This document shows, one piece after another, positions 27,365 to 39,116 of a stretch of DNA of 64,000 nucleotides; within the stretch, counting starts at the first letter, position 1, and each line of letters opens with the position of its first letter. Source of the DNA: Iris pallida (taxonomy: Eukaryota > Streptophyta > Magnoliopsida > Asparagales > Iridaceae); NCBI GenBank assembly GCA_029216955.1, contig JANAVB010010791.1, forward strand, positions 3,238,299 to 3,302,298, given 5' to 3'. The position numbers and the translations under genes were made by a program. Below the pieces are notes generated by a model, which searched no databases, was not told the DNA's origin, and saw only the letters and a program-made list of their open reading frames with translations.

Positions 27365-27581
27365 TTGATTAGAAATGTAGTGGTATTCGAACTAGAATAT
27401 CACTGCAGCCTGCAGTAGAATTAGGAAATTTTTGGAAGGTACTCAATCACATTAGGAAAAACTCTTATCAGATTCCGTATATCTAAATTTTGCTGCTTAT
27501 TGTCTTCCTTTAAATTTAAACTGTCCTCCTTTGATATTTTGACTCATTCTCAGAAATTATTTCTTTTGATCTGTCTCCAGG

Positions 27582-28712
27582 ATGGTTGAGACGAGGTCGC
27601 ATCGCCAGGGCCAGGGGGATGTCGATGAGAGGTCTTCCACCTCTCATACTCAGCAGCCAGCCCCTGGAACCGCAGCCCCAGTCATGCCGACTGGGGTAGG
27701 CGTTTCAGCAGCTTTCGGAGGAGCCCCACCACCTGTGAGGCATGAGCCGAGTCCCGTGATTTCGGATGTGCTTCAGCAGCAGCAGCCACCTACGGGGACA
27801 GTTGACGCCGTACAACTGTTAGCCTTCTTCCGGCCGTACATGGAGGGTCAGCAGACCCAGCAGCAGAGGCACCCAACAGAGCTCACACGAGGCATTGAGC
27901 TGGCAGTGACTGCAGTAGAGAGAGTCATAGCTCAGCCAGCGGCAGCCCCGCAGCCGCACCAGCCACGGGAGAAGGGCATCCAAGACTTCCAGAAGATGCA
28001 CCCGAGGGACTTTCGAGGGACAAAGGGGATCTTGTATGCCGATGAGTGGATCGAGCATATGGAGGAGATTTTTAGGCTGGCTGAGATCCCGACGAGGCTC
28101 CAGATAGAGGCAGCGGCCAACATAATACAGGATCTGGCCCGTACATGGTACCAGACCGACCCGAGGGTTGGCACAGCAGGACAGACTTGGGCAATATTCA
28201 AGAAGCTGTTCAAGGAGAAGTTCTTCCCAGATGCAGCACTGGGAGCCCTCGAGACTCAGTTCGAGGCCCTAGTTCAGGGAAAGCAGTCTGTGGAGGAGTA
28301 CGCAGGAGAGTTCTGCCGCCTGAGCAGATTTATGGAGGACTTGTCGGAGACGATGAAGGCCCGGAGGTTCCGGAAGGGCTTGGTAAAGGAGGTCAAGTCC
28401 TACACCAAGAATGCCCGCAGTGCCACATTTGAGGAGATCCTGGTGGATGCACTAGCTGCAGAGGATGATCTTGAGCTTAGGCTCAAGAGGGAGCGAGACT
28501 CCCAGGGAGGCAGCAGTAGTGGAGGACCGGCCAAGAGATCGTACTTTCAGCAGCAGCACCAGCAGCACCACCACCAGCAGAGGTTCCAGCCGCAGCAGTT
28601 CCAGCAGCCGAGGTATCAGCCAGTTCAGCATCAGCAGCAGAGGGTGCTGCAGCAGGCACCGAGGCAGCAGGCCACCACCTGTGCTTATTGTAAGAAGCCA
28701 GGGCACGGGTGA
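27582..28712 (+). pseudogene. gag: Element C gag, up to premature stop (376 aa)
   Basis: Starts MVETRSHRQGQ right after TCTCCAGG. The gag domain (about residues 145-265; WIEHMEEIFRLAEIP, LARTWYQTDPR) precedes a Gln/His-rich stretch. The first knuckle, CAYCKKPGHG, is cut by TGA where Trp is expected, and its last Cys has become Tyr. The second knuckle just beyond the stop (CLLCGAANHQLRDC) is intact. Readthrough would be needed to make the rest. Confidence 0.9.
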
Positions 28713-28880
28713 GACGAGTACAGGAAGAGGTTGGGTAGATGCCTTCTTTGCGGAGCAGCGAACCATCAGTTGAGGGACTGCGATCAGTATATTGGCAGGA
28801 TAGCACAGGGAGCAGGAGCAGGAGCCAAGGCTCCAGGGGGACCGCAGAAGGGACCGTTGCCGACTCAGTAGCAGCAGTTT

Positions 28881-29927
28881 GTGCAGCACCAGCAGCAGTC
28901 CAGGGGAGGCCATCAAGGGCGAGCTTTTGCCATGGCAGCTCAGGATGCAGAGGCGATAGGAGAGCTGATCGCAGGTTCGGTTCTTCTCGACTCCAGACCA
29001 GCTTTTGCATTATTCGATTCCGGTGCTTCGCATAGCTTCATGTCTGTATCTTTTGTGATTAGACATGGTATTATAGCTGAATCGTTGCCTAGGACTTACA
29101 AGATCATGACCGGGGGTGGCATTATCCTCGTACGTGATATTTGTAAGGGACGGAGTGTTGTCTTGGAAGGCCGTAAGATGGAGGTGAGCATGCTCGTAAT
29201 GCTATTGCCGAACTACGATATAGTACTCGGTATGGATTGGTTGAGCAGGCACCACACCAGCATCGATTGTAGAGGGGGTAGAGTTCTCTTCAAAGTGCCG
29301 GGGGAGCCAGGGTTTGAGTACTCCAGACGTCAGGCGGAGCAGAGCAGCGAAGTTTTCTGTGGAGTCTCGGTTGAGGAGCAGACGATTCCACACCCCTTGA
29401 TAGCAGAGTATATGGATGTTTTTCCAGAGGAGTTGCCGGGATTGCCACCAGACAGAGACATAGAGTTCTCGATAGACTTGGTTCCAGGAGCGGAACCTAT
29501 CTCTCAGTACGTCTATCGAGTGAACAACAGCGAGTTGGTGGAGCTGAAGAAGCAGGTGGATGAGCTACAGGACAAGGGCTTCATCCGTTCGAGTTCGTCG
29601 CCATGGGGTGCACCAGTATTGTTTGTGCCGAAGAAGGATGGGTCAGTACGGATGTGTATTGACTACAGGGCACTTAACAACCTCACGATCAAGAACAGAT
29701 ACCCACTGCCGCGGATCGACGATCTTTTTGACCAGTTGAGCGGAGCTCGGGTATTTTCCAAGATTGATCTGAGGTCGAGATATCACCAGGTGAAGGTGAA
29801 GAGGGAGGATATTCCCAAGACCGCTTTCAGGACGCGGTACGGGCAGTTTGAGTTTTTGGTTATGCCGTTTGGGCTAACCAATGCACCAGCAGTATTTATG
29901 AACCTAATAAACAAGGTGTTCCACTAG
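28881..29927 (+). pseudogene. Element C protease and first half of reverse transcriptase
   Basis: Same frame as gag. The aspartic protease has [11 protein letters not shown] with the catalytic Asp at 29016-29018, followed by [11 protein letters not shown] linker with [20 protein letters not shown] leads to the reverse transcriptase fingers/palm: [50 protein letters not shown]. It is cut by TAG at 29925, where B has Gln (KVFHQYL). Confidence 0.92.
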
Positions 29928-29930
29928 TAC

Positions 29931-30509
29931 TTGGAAAAGTTTGTGGTGGTGTTCATTGACGACATCTTGGTATATTCTAAGACTGAGGAGGAGCATGAGG
30001 AGCATCTGCGGATAGTGCTGGAGACTCTCAGGAGGGAGCAGCTCTATGGGAAGCTCTCCAAGTGTGAGTTCTTCTTGGACCGGGTAGACTTTTTGGGGCA
30101 TGTGGTGACTGGAGATGGTATCTCAGTTGACCCCAAGAAGATCATAGCTGTTGAGGCATGGCCAGCGCTGACTTCAGTGGCAGAGATCAGGAGTTTCCTG
30201 GGGTTGGCAGAATATTATAGGAGATTTGTGCAGAATTTCTTCCGGGTTGCAGAGCCGTTGACTCGGTTGACCCAGAAGGATGCTGAGTATGTTTGGTCAG
30301 AGGAGTGTCAGACAGCTTTTCATGAGTTGAAGAAGCGACTTACGACAGCTCCGATTCTGACATTGCCTTCAGGATCAGGAGGATTCACTATTTATAGTGA
30401 TGCTTCAGGGAAGGGGCTGGGTTGTGTCTTGCAGCAGCATGGGAAGGTGATTGCCTATGCTTCTAGGCAATTACGTCCCCATGAGAAGAACTATCCTACC
30501 CACGACTAG
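29931..30509 (+). pseudogene. Element C reverse transcriptase (active site) and start of RNase H
   Basis: In frame with the preceding piece. It holds the catalytic motif FIDDILVYS (Asp pair at about 29958-29963), the thumb/connection ([26 protein letters not shown]) and the start of RNase H ([32 protein letters not shown]). It stops where one T is missing, so that TTAGAG reads TAG. Confidence 0.92.
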
Positions 30510-31159
30510 AGCTGGCAGCGGTAATTTTTGCTCTGAAGTTGTGGAAGCATTATCTGTATGGGGAGAGGGTGGAGATCTTCACAGATCACAAGAGCTTAAA
30601 GTATGTGTTCACTTAGAAGGAGCTGAACATGAGGCAGTACAGATGGCTAGAGTTGATGAAGGACTTTGACATATCACTTCAGTATCACCCAGAAAGGGCC
30701 AACGTGGTTGCCTATGCCTTGAGTAGGTATCCGACAGCCATGTGTTTGACCATGGACCGGCACTTACTTGCTGATTTGGAGAGCCTTGGGATTGAGGTGG
30801 TCGTGCCCAGAGTTCATATGCAGTTATGGGGCCTGCAGATTCAGTCAGACTTGGTGGAGAGGATCAAGTCGGCACAGTTTGAGGACGTTGCTCTGCGGTG
30901 TCTCCGAGAGCAGGTTCGAACAGGATTGCTGGAGGGCAAGTTTTCTCTTGCAGAGGATGGTGCCTTGAGGCACGGTTCCAAGTTATGTGTGCCCAACGGA
31001 GAGCTCAGGGAGCAAGTTTTGCAGGAGGCCCATAGATCTCAGTACTCTATACACCCTGGTGCCAACAAGATGTACCGAGATCTGAGAGAGCATGTTTGGT
31101 GGTCCGGGATGAAGCGGGAGGTGGCTCGCTTAGTAGCTAGGTGCTTGGTCTGTCAGTAG
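30510..31159 (+). pseudogene. Element C RNase H end and integrase zinc-binding domain
   Basis: After the 1-base shift the frame encodes [33 protein letters not shown], a TAG (30614), then [17 protein letters not shown] and the linker HPERANVVAYALSR. The integrase HHCC region follows ([32 protein letters not shown]) and ends at TAG 31157. Confidence 0.88.
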
Positions 31160-31189
31160 GTCAAGGCAGAGAGGTAGAGGCCCTGTGGA

Positions 31190-31858
31190 TTGTTGCAGCC
31201 GCTGCCCATTCCCGAGTGGAAATGGGAGCATATCACTATGGACTTCGTATCAGGACTGCCGCATACCCTAGGAGGGAAAGACGTGATTTGGGTCATCGTT
31301 GACAGGTTGACCAAATCGGCCCACTTTTTGCCATTCAAGGTGGGTACATCTACAGAGAGGCTGGCGGAGATGTATATGCGGCAGATAGTCAGGATCCACG
31401 GGGTTTCGGTCAGCATCATCTCAGATCAGGATAGTCGTTTTACTTCCCATTTCTGGAGGAGTCTGCAGATTAGCTTGGGCACCCAGCTCAAGTTTAGTAC
31501 TGCATACCACCCCGAGACGGACGGACAGTCAGAGAGGACTATTCAGACGCTCGAGGATATGCTACGGATGTGCGTCTTGGACTTTGGAGGTTCCTGGGAG
31601 GATCATCTTCATTTGGTGGAGTTTGCTTACAACAACAGTTTCCAGGCCAGCATCGAGATGTCACCTTTGGAGGCTCTGTACGAGCGTAGGTGCCGTACAC
31701 CCTTATCTTGGGATAATGTTGGAGAGCGAGCTTTACTAGGGCCAGAGATGGTTGTTGACGCAGCCGAGAAGGTGAAGCTCATCAGGGACAGACTTCGCGT
31801 AGCACAGGACAGACATCGGCACTGGACCGATAGCCACTGGAGGCCCTTGGAGTTTGAG
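31190..31858 (+). pseudogene. Element C integrase catalytic core
   Basis: The DDE integrase core inserts element DNA into chromosomes. Visible catalytic residues: Asp in [11 protein letters not shown], Asp in [10 protein letters not shown] and Glu in DGQSERTIQ (GAG 31532-31534), so the triad is intact here. The C-terminal part has [16 protein letters not shown] and [10 protein letters not shown], ending RPLEFE at the intron-like boundary. An upstream TAG (31175) separates it from the zinc-binding domain. Confidence 0.92.
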
Positions 31859-31954
31859 GTACAGATTAGAGTAGGATTAGATTTAGGTTGATTGTCTGTG
31901 TTTTATTAATCATATTTGTTTATCATAATTAATTGAGACCTTGCTTGTGATTAG
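31859..31954 (+). other. Intron-like segment (96 bp, GT-AG) in integrase of element C
   Basis: Begins GTACAGATTAGAG and ends GCTTGTGATTAG. Removing it joins EFE to VGDQVFLRIS in phase 0, matching intronless element D (EFAVGDRMFMKIS). It is AT-rich and contains an in-frame TGA (31889-31891). B has a 96-bp counterpart at the same codon boundary. Splicing is inferred, not shown. Confidence 0.7.
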
Positions 31955-32377
31955 GTCGGAGACCAGGTTTTCTTGAGGATATCTCTGACTCGTGGTAGGA
32001 TACATTTTGGTGGAGACGGGAAGCTTAGCCCGCGCTTCATCGGCCCTTTTGTTATCAGCGGGAGAGTCGGCGACGTGGCTTACAGGCTAGACTTTCCACC
32101 TGTACTAGTGGGTGTCCACAACATATTCTACGTATCACAGTCGAGACGGTACGTGGCTGACCCTAGCCATGTTCTCGATCATTCGGAGATTGAGGTTGGA
32201 CCTACTCTCAGTTATCCAGAGCAGCCTGTGGAGATTCTGGATCGCCGGGAGAAGGTTCTGAGGAACCAGGTGATACCTTTGGTTCGCGTCACATGGAGGC
32301 ATCATTCTCCAAGAGAGTCTACCTGGGAGCGGGAGGATGAGATGCACGAGCGATACCCATATCTTTTTGGACCGTGA
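31955..32377 (+). pseudogene. Element C integrase C-terminus and chromodomain
   Basis: Encodes VGDQVFLRIS, the GPF/Y-like motif RFIGPFVIS, VAYRLDFPPVL, VHNIFYVSQ, then a chromodomain-like end (EQPVEILDRREKVLRNQ, VRVTWRHHSP, ESTWEREDEMHERYPYLFGP). This end is diagnostic of chromoviruses and suits the Tekay/Del branch. The frame is open to its own TGA. It acts in integration-site choice on heterochromatin in known families. Confidence 0.9.
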
Positions 32378-32441
32378 GGTATACTTTCTATCCTTCTCAC
32401 CAGTTGCATTTCGCCTTTCAATTTCGAGGACAAAATTCTTT

Positions 32442-32455
32442 AAGGAGGGTAGATT
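32442..32455 (+). other. Element C polypurine tract
   Basis: AAGGAGGGTAGATTT next to the 3' LTR, preceded by ATTTCGAGGACAAAATT. Confidence 0.75.
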
Positions 32456-35400
32456 TGTCACTACCATATTTCTAGTTTGAGGGTATTTTTGTCATTTTTG
32501 AATTATTTGAATTTAATATATTTATTAGGAATTTTTAAATAATTTAATTGAATGGTGTGATTTAAATACTAATTTAATTATTGCCTTGTGATTTTGGTTA
32601 GCCTAACCTAGATTGGACCTAACCTAGATTAGTCATAACTAACTTAGTGAGCCACTTTGAGAATTAGGTGGTTTTGGTTAATGGGTTAAGTCAAGTTTAG
32701 TTATGGTTAAGTGATTTGCAAAAGACTAGGAAAGAGCCCTAGTTTCTAGGCCACCCATTAGCCTTGATTCATTCCTAGCCATAAGATGTAATCTAAAAAC
32801 CCTAACCCTAACTAAAGTGGCCAGCCAAGACCCCCCCTTGCCTATATAATGTCTCCATAGGGATTTGTGCCTCTTTTTTTATTAGTTCTTCATTTTCCTA
32901 AAGAATAGGTAAGCCCTTATTTATTTTCTTCATAGTTTAATCAATAGGACTCCTTTTTGATTGGGATTTCTTCCATAATGATCTAATCAATGTTCTCTTA
33001 CTGATTGTGGAGTCAAATCTCAGATTTGCATCAATTTGGGGATTTTGGGTGGCTTTGAAGAACTCCTTGGAAGAGACTTGTTGTGTTGAAGAACACCATA
33101 GGTAAAATTCCTATCCACCCATTAAAACTAGGTTTTCTTTGCATAAATAGCCAGCCCTAGGTGTCCTGGTCCTGTAGGAATAGGGTTTGCCATTTTTCGT
33201 GTCCTGTACGTGTCCGTATCGGATACGTATCAGTTCTGTGCGCAGGTGTTCGACGAAATGCCACAAAGGGCATTTCGATCAAGTTTTCATGATGTGTTTG
33301 AATAGAAAGTAGTGTTTTAGTGTCGCTTACACGTTTTTGATGCACTGAGGTGATTTTGAGTCGTGTCCGAGTCACACAGGACTCGTGGACACGCCTGCGC
33401 GCGCACGGGCAGCACTGTCCTGCTGCTCGTGGGTTCGTGTGGGCTATTTAGGACACGTGGGCGCGTGTCCTTTGACACAGAGCTCGGGGCAGTGTCTGAC
33501 ATGACACCCCCCAAGCCTCGTGTTACTTGGTTGCGTGTCGGGTGCGTGCGGACACGTGCACTGGTCACGCGAGCCCGTGCCAGTCTCGTGCGTGTCTGTG
33601 CTTTTGTTCTTGGACACTTGTGTCCTATTTTTGGACACGAAACTAGGTGTATGACACGTGCACACATTGATTGTTAATTACCAACCAATATTATCTAGCC
33701 TTTACTTCTATTTTAATGTTTAATTAGGAAAGCCCTACTCGACTGATACTGTGAGTATCAGTGAGTTTAGGTTCACTGTTAGAACACTGTTCTTCCCCTT
33801 TCTGTTAATTTCCTGATTAAGTATGTGCTAAATTATATCTTACATGTTATCTAGCCTATGATTTGTTGATTTTCATAGTAGAACACATTCATACTTTCCT
33901 GTCATGGTTTGCACATTACCTGTCAATGTATCACTGATTTTCTATGTCAAATTGCTTCGCTGTTAGATTAGGAGCTGCTTTTACATTCCTTCCTTAAACT
34001 GAGAATTCATGGTGTGATGTTGGTTAAGTTGTTGGTGGGTTTAGGTTTCGAATCTTTATTTGGACTGTTGAACTGAAACTATGTATACACTATCAATCCC
34101 TGAATTAATTTCCTGAGAATCCCATGTTTGCACTGTCACATTTGAACTAATGACACACACAGGTTTCCTGAGCACAAGCACACTGAGTATGATTCCCTTC
34201 ATGTATAACACTGTTAATTAGAACTGAAATATGATTCCTGAGAACCTATTCATGGCATTCTCACTATCTTGATTTCTGAGGTTAATGTTAATCTGTGAAC
34301 CAAGATGGAGGATTTGAAATGAACTGAACTGTGTATTGGATATGAAAAACCTGAGAAATTGATGTGGTTCCCTTTCCTGCATTTTCAGAGAATGTCATTG
34401 CTATTGAACCAAAAATATGAGAACTCAATTAATGTGAAATGTTGATTAATTAGGTTCCTGCCTATTTTGCATTTACCTGTCACATGTTGCTAAACCCCAT
34501 TGAATGTTTACACAAAACCTGAGATTCATTTACCCTTAATATGTTAACCTCTGAACTATTTCTAAAACTGAATTGGTTTTGTGTAGAAATCCTGAGATTC
34601 AAATCTGAGAACTATGAATTCACACTATCACCAGCTTATATATTTTTTCACCCACCTATACTTCCTGTACACAGTCACTGTATACTGTTTCTATATTTCC
34701 TGCACTGTTGGTAATTTCAGTCACTTAGTTTCCTAATTCCTGCCACTCACACACACAACACTATTTTCACTTGCTGTCCTGTCAATTGTCCCACACACAC
34801 ACAGGTTCTAAAGTACACACACATGTCTTTCCCTCTAGCACACACACACATTTCATCATATATACACACATTCCTCCTATCACACACAAAAATGTAAATT
34901 CATTAAACACACATACAGCTCCTATATATCCACACACACATATATGCATCCTATACATGTATATATGTATCTAGATATTTCCTAATCTATGTATGTGTGT
35001 GATTATATATATATAAATATATGTGGGTAAATAGTTAAGATAGCCTATGTGTAAATGCGTAATGTAAAGCCATGTGGGTCTTTCTATGTGTGATAGCTAG
35101 TGTGCTAGGCACATTTCTATTTGTATATGTGGATGTACATATATATTCATAGATGATAGTGATATATATTCTATATGTGGTATTGGCCTATGGTGTGTCT
35201 ATTAGACTAGTGAGGGCTTAGTTAGGCTGTTCAGTCTTGGTTAAGCCTAGAATAGACTAGTTAAGCCTAGTTAGACTTGTTAGACCTAGTTCGACCATAG
35301 TTGACCTAGGTTTGACTTCTTGGTTGACCAGGGTTGACCAAGAGTTGACTTTGACCTAGTTTGACCTAGACTCATGTAGAATGCATCGTAGTGCTTCATT

Positions 35401-36585
35401 TTATCATTTTAGACTTGTTGTGACTTGTGCTATTCTGATTAGGAGCCAGACACCTCTCCTCGGACAGTATATTTCAGTTGGACACTCAGATAGCAGGAGA
35501 GTACATTCTCTGATCATTTTATATCATGTTTAGGATTATATTTCCTGCTTTAGACTATCTTACTTGATGCTGACACGTTGGTAACACAGATTAGAACTAT
35601 TTGGATCCCTTCATGAGATGTTACCCTTCTCGGGAGTATCAGATACTTTTGTCCAGTGTGTTTCACTTACATCACGTATCTTATGCTTCTATTAGCATGA
35701 ATCTTCGAAAATCAGCTAGTGACTCATGTACTCTCATGATCACCGAGCCTTCACGAATCAATTTATGAATCACCCTATACGGGTAGTAGTTTAGTCACGA
35801 ATCTTAACGTAACTTGACTGGATCCTTGCGTATTGATTGGGGTACGGGGGAGTTTGAATGGTTATGTGAATAAATATCCAAAAGTAGTGTAGTCATGAAT
35901 CACTCTTAGTGTAGTCATGAATCAGTCCTAAGCCATTCACATGTTCGTCTGTACTCTAAATCACTAGCACTGTCTCTCTTATATATTATAGATATTTACT
36001 TACTATCGCTCTCTTATATTATGCTGCTCTTCAGTTTCTTGTATTTTATTCTCTAGCATGATTATATTTCCTTTCCTGTTATGACTTGATGAGATGTATT
36101 GTGCTCGCTCCTGTCCTGACTGGACCTGTTGAAATATTACAGAGGATGAGGACGAGGCTGGCTATCCCACTTATTATGGGGCTACCCTAGATGATAGTAC
36201 AGACTTGGACCAGCTACAGGAGCCCTTAGCTGTGGACGACACTCCTCTAGACTAGGATGTCTTCTTTTATATTCATTCTGGATGATTGTATATATTGGTA
36301 CTTGGGATTTGGGATATGTATTTATCTTAGACACTTAGACTCTCTGTTGTACTTAGGATTTCCTTTCATTTCAGTAGTTTTATCTATCTATCATTTCATC
36401 TTATCTTCTGCCTTAGTTGTGATTGAGTTTACTTTCTGCTTATCACCCCCATTCGGGGAGTATAAACTGTTTAGTTTTATATTGTTAGATATTGTGACCT
36501 AGGACAGCGTTCTACCGCCGATACTATGGCATAGGCTGGACGTACCCACGTCTCGTGCCCTTACTCTAGGGTACGGGTCGTGACA
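32456..36585 (+). mobile_element. Element C 3' LTR (4130 bp)
   Basis: Begins TGTCACTACCATATTTCTAG and ends GTACGGGTCGTGACA, followed by GCCAC. It is a close copy of the 5' LTR with scattered substitutions. Telo-box AAACCCTAA at 32797-32805 and TATA at 32842-32850. No coding region recognised. Confidence 0.93.
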
Positions 36586-36710
36586 GCCACGTCACCGACT
36601 CTTCCGCTGATCACGAAAGGTCCGATGAAGCGCGGGCTAAGCTTTCCACCTCCACCAAAATGTATGGTACCACGAGTCGGAGATATCCTCAAAAAAACCA
36701 TGTCTCCGAC
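36586..36710 (-). pseudogene. Element B integrase C-terminus after the intron-like segment
   Basis: On the minus strand: VGDMVFLRISPTRGTIHFGGGGKLSPRFIGPFVISGRVGDVA, homologous to C at 31955-32080. It ends at the C insertion and continues at 23178. Confidence 0.85.
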
Positions 36711-36806
36711 CTAAACACAAACAAGGTCTCAAGTTACTAAATAATCAAACATGATCAAACAAACAAAAACAGACAACCTACTTCTAATCCTATCTCTAAT
36801 TTGTAC
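36711..36806 (-). other. Intron-like segment (96 bp, GT-AG) in integrase of element B
   Basis: On the minus strand it begins GTACAAATTAGAG and ends TTTGTGTTTAG, between FE and VGD exactly as in C, with the same length but clearly diverged sequence. It holds an in-frame stop. Confidence 0.7.
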
Positions 36807-38003
36807 CTCAAACTCCAAAGTCCTCCGGTGGCTATCGGTCCAGTGCCGATGTCTGTCCTGCGCCACGCCAAGTCTGTCCCTGATGAGCTTCACCTTCTCG
36901 GCTGCGTCAACAACCATCTCATGTACCAATAAAGCTCGCTTACCAACATCATCCTAAGATAAGGGTGTATGACACCTATGTCCGTACAGAGCCTCGAAAG
37001 GTGATATCTCAATGCTGGCCTGAAAACTGTTGTTGTAAGCAAACTCCACAAAGTATAGGTGATCCTCCCAGGATCCTTTGAAATCTAAGACGCACGTCCG
37101 CAGCATGTCCTCGAGCGTTTGAATAGTCCTTTTTGACTGTCCGTCCATCTGAGGGTAGTATACAGTACTAAACTTGAGGTGAGTGCCCAAACTAGTCTGC
37201 AGACTCTGCCAGAAATGGGAAGTAAAGCGACTATCTCGATCCGAGATGATGCTGACTGGAACTCCATGAATCCTGACAATCTGCCGTATGTACATCTCTG
37301 TAAGCCTCTCAGTAGACGTACCCACTTTAAATGGAAAAAAGTAGGCCGATTTGGTCAACATGATGACCCAAATCGCGTCTTTCTCTTCTGGTGTACGCGG
37401 CAATCCAGATACAAAATCCATCGTGATATGCTCCCACTTCCACTCTGGAATGGGTAATGGCTGCAATAATCCTCCTGGCCTCTGCGTCTCTGCCTTGACC
37501 TGCTGACAGACCATGCACCTGGCTACGAAGCGAGCCACCTCCCACTTCATCCCATACCACCAGACGTGCTCCCTCAGATCCCTGTACATCTTGTTGGCAC
37601 CAGGATGTATAGAGTACTGAGATCTGTGGACCTCCTGCATGACTTGCTCCCTAAGCTCTCCACTGGGCACACACAGCCTAGAACCATACCTCAAAGTACC
37701 ATCCTCAGTAAGAGTAAACTCACCATCCACCAGTCCTGCTCGAACCTGCTCTCGGATACACCGCAGAGCAACATCCTCGAACTGCGTCGACTTGATCCTC
37801 TCCACCAAGTTCGACTGAATCTGAAGGGCCCACATCTGCATCTGAACTCCTGGCATAATTACCTCAATCCCCAGGCTATCCAAGTCTGCTAGCAAATAAT
37901 GGTCTATAGTCAAACACATGGCTGTCGGATACCTACTCAAGGCATCGGCAACCACGTTGGCCTTCCCTGGGTGATACTGTAGTGAGATGTCGAAGTCCTT
38001 CAT
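36807..38003 (-). pseudogene. Element B RNase H end, integrase zinc-binding domain and core
   Basis: The open stretch 38003-36954 starts [26 protein letters not shown], then HHCC ([24 protein letters not shown]) and the core ([21 protein letters not shown]). The catalytic Glu codon is AAA (37131-37133), giving GQSKRT instead of GQSERT, and two residues are missing at WVI-MLTKS. A stop follows RCHTPLS, and [10 protein letters not shown] with TLEFE leads to the intron-like segment. Confidence 0.9.
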
Positions 38004-38225
38004 CAGCTCTAACCACCTGCGCTACCTCATATTGAGCTCCTTCTGTGTAAACGCATACTTCAAGCTCTTATCATCTGTGAAGATCTCTACCCTCTCTCCA
38101 TATAAGTAGCATTTCTACAACTTTAAAGCAAATATCACTTCTGCCAACTCCAAATCATAGGTAGGGTAGTTCCTCTCATAGGGACGTAACTGGCTGGAAG
38201 CATAGGCAATCACCTTCCCATGCTG
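38004..38225 (-). pseudogene. Element B RNase H, degenerate
   Basis: The minus strand has remains of [28 protein letters not shown] and [21 protein letters not shown] with several stops, linking the RT piece to the integrase piece. Confidence 0.8.
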
Positions 38226-39008
38226 CTATAAGACACAACCCAGACCCTTCCCCGAGGCATCACGGTAGATAGTGAACCCTTTCGATCCTGATGGCAAAGT
38301 CAGAATCAGAGCTGTCGTCAGCCACTTCTTCAACTCATCAAAAGCGACTTGACACTCCTCTGACCAAATAAAATCTGTATCCTTCCGGGTCAGCCTAGTC
38401 AACGGCTCTGCAATCTGGGAGAAATCCTGTACGAACCTCCTATAATAGCCTCTCAGTCCCAAGAACCTCCTGAACTCTGCTACTGAACTCGGTGCTAAAC
38501 AAGCCTCAACTGCCGTGATCTTCTTCGGGTCCACTGAGATCCCATCTCCAGTCATTACATGACCCAAGAAGTCAACTCTGTCCAGAAAGAACTCACACTT
38601 CGAGAGCTTGCCATACAGCCTCTTCCTCCTGAGTGTCTTCAAAACCACTCTCAAGTGCTCCTCATGCTCCTCCTCAGTCTTCAAATATACCAGGATATCA
38701 TCGATGAACACCACCACGAACTTGTCCAAGTACTGGTGGAACACCTTGTTTATCAAGTTCATAAATATCGCCGGGGCGTTGGTCAGCCCAAACGACATAA
38801 CCAAGAACTCAAACTGACCATACCGCATCCTGAATGCGGTCTTCGGGATATCCTCCTTCTTCACCTTTACCTCATGATAACCTGACCTCAGATCAATCTT
38901 CGAGAAAACCCGAGCTCCGCTCAACTGATCAAAGAGATCATCAATCCGCGGTAGTGGGTATCTGTTCTTGATCGTGAGGATGTTGAGTGCCCTGTAGTCG
39001 ATACACAT
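38226..39008 (-). pseudogene. Element B reverse transcriptase and RNase H start
   Basis: Contains [50 protein letters not shown], the active-site [24 protein letters not shown] and the RNase H start ([11 protein letters not shown]). The upstream KKD is separated by TAG. The catalytic Asp pair is kept. Confidence 0.92.
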
Positions 39009-39116
39009 CCGTACCGACTAATCCTTCTTGGGTACAAAGAGTACCAGAGCACCCCAAGGTGAAGAACTCAATCGGATGAAGCCCTTGTCCTGCAGCTCAT
39101 CCACTTACTTCTTCAA

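Larger units (their letters stand above)
27582..32377 (+). pseudogene. gag-pol: Element C gag-pol polyprotein gene, inactivated
   Basis: One continuous reading unit if the lesions are ignored: gag, protease, reverse transcriptase, RNase H, integrase, chromodomain. Gag and pol are in the same frame up to about 30507, as in single-ORF chromoviruses. Lesions: TGA 28710 in the first zinc knuckle; TAG at 28869, 29925, 30614, 31157 and 31175, each at a position where relatives have Gln or where the neighbouring codons are CAG; and a 1-base loss at about 30507 (THD-LELAA). A GT-AG intron-like segment interrupts integrase at 31859-31954. Domain pieces are listed separately. Confidence 0.93.
23179..36585 (+). 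mobile_element. Element C: full-length Ty3/gypsy chromovirus, Tekay/Del-like
   Basis: Two LTRs (4159 and 4130 bp) flank a 5118-bp internal region with primer-binding site, gag, protease, reverse transcriptase, RNase H, integrase, chromodomain and polypurine tract in the Ty3/gypsy order. The flanking duplication is GCCAC. It is inserted inside B's integrase/chromodomain region in the opposite orientation. Gag-pol has six nonsense codons and one frameshift, so C cannot now move on its own, but both LTRs and all domains are present. Confidence 0.95.

Noticed and set aside
28452..29010. Minus-strand open frames of 154 and 175 aa
   Set aside because: They are shadows of the gag/protease coding strand of element C.
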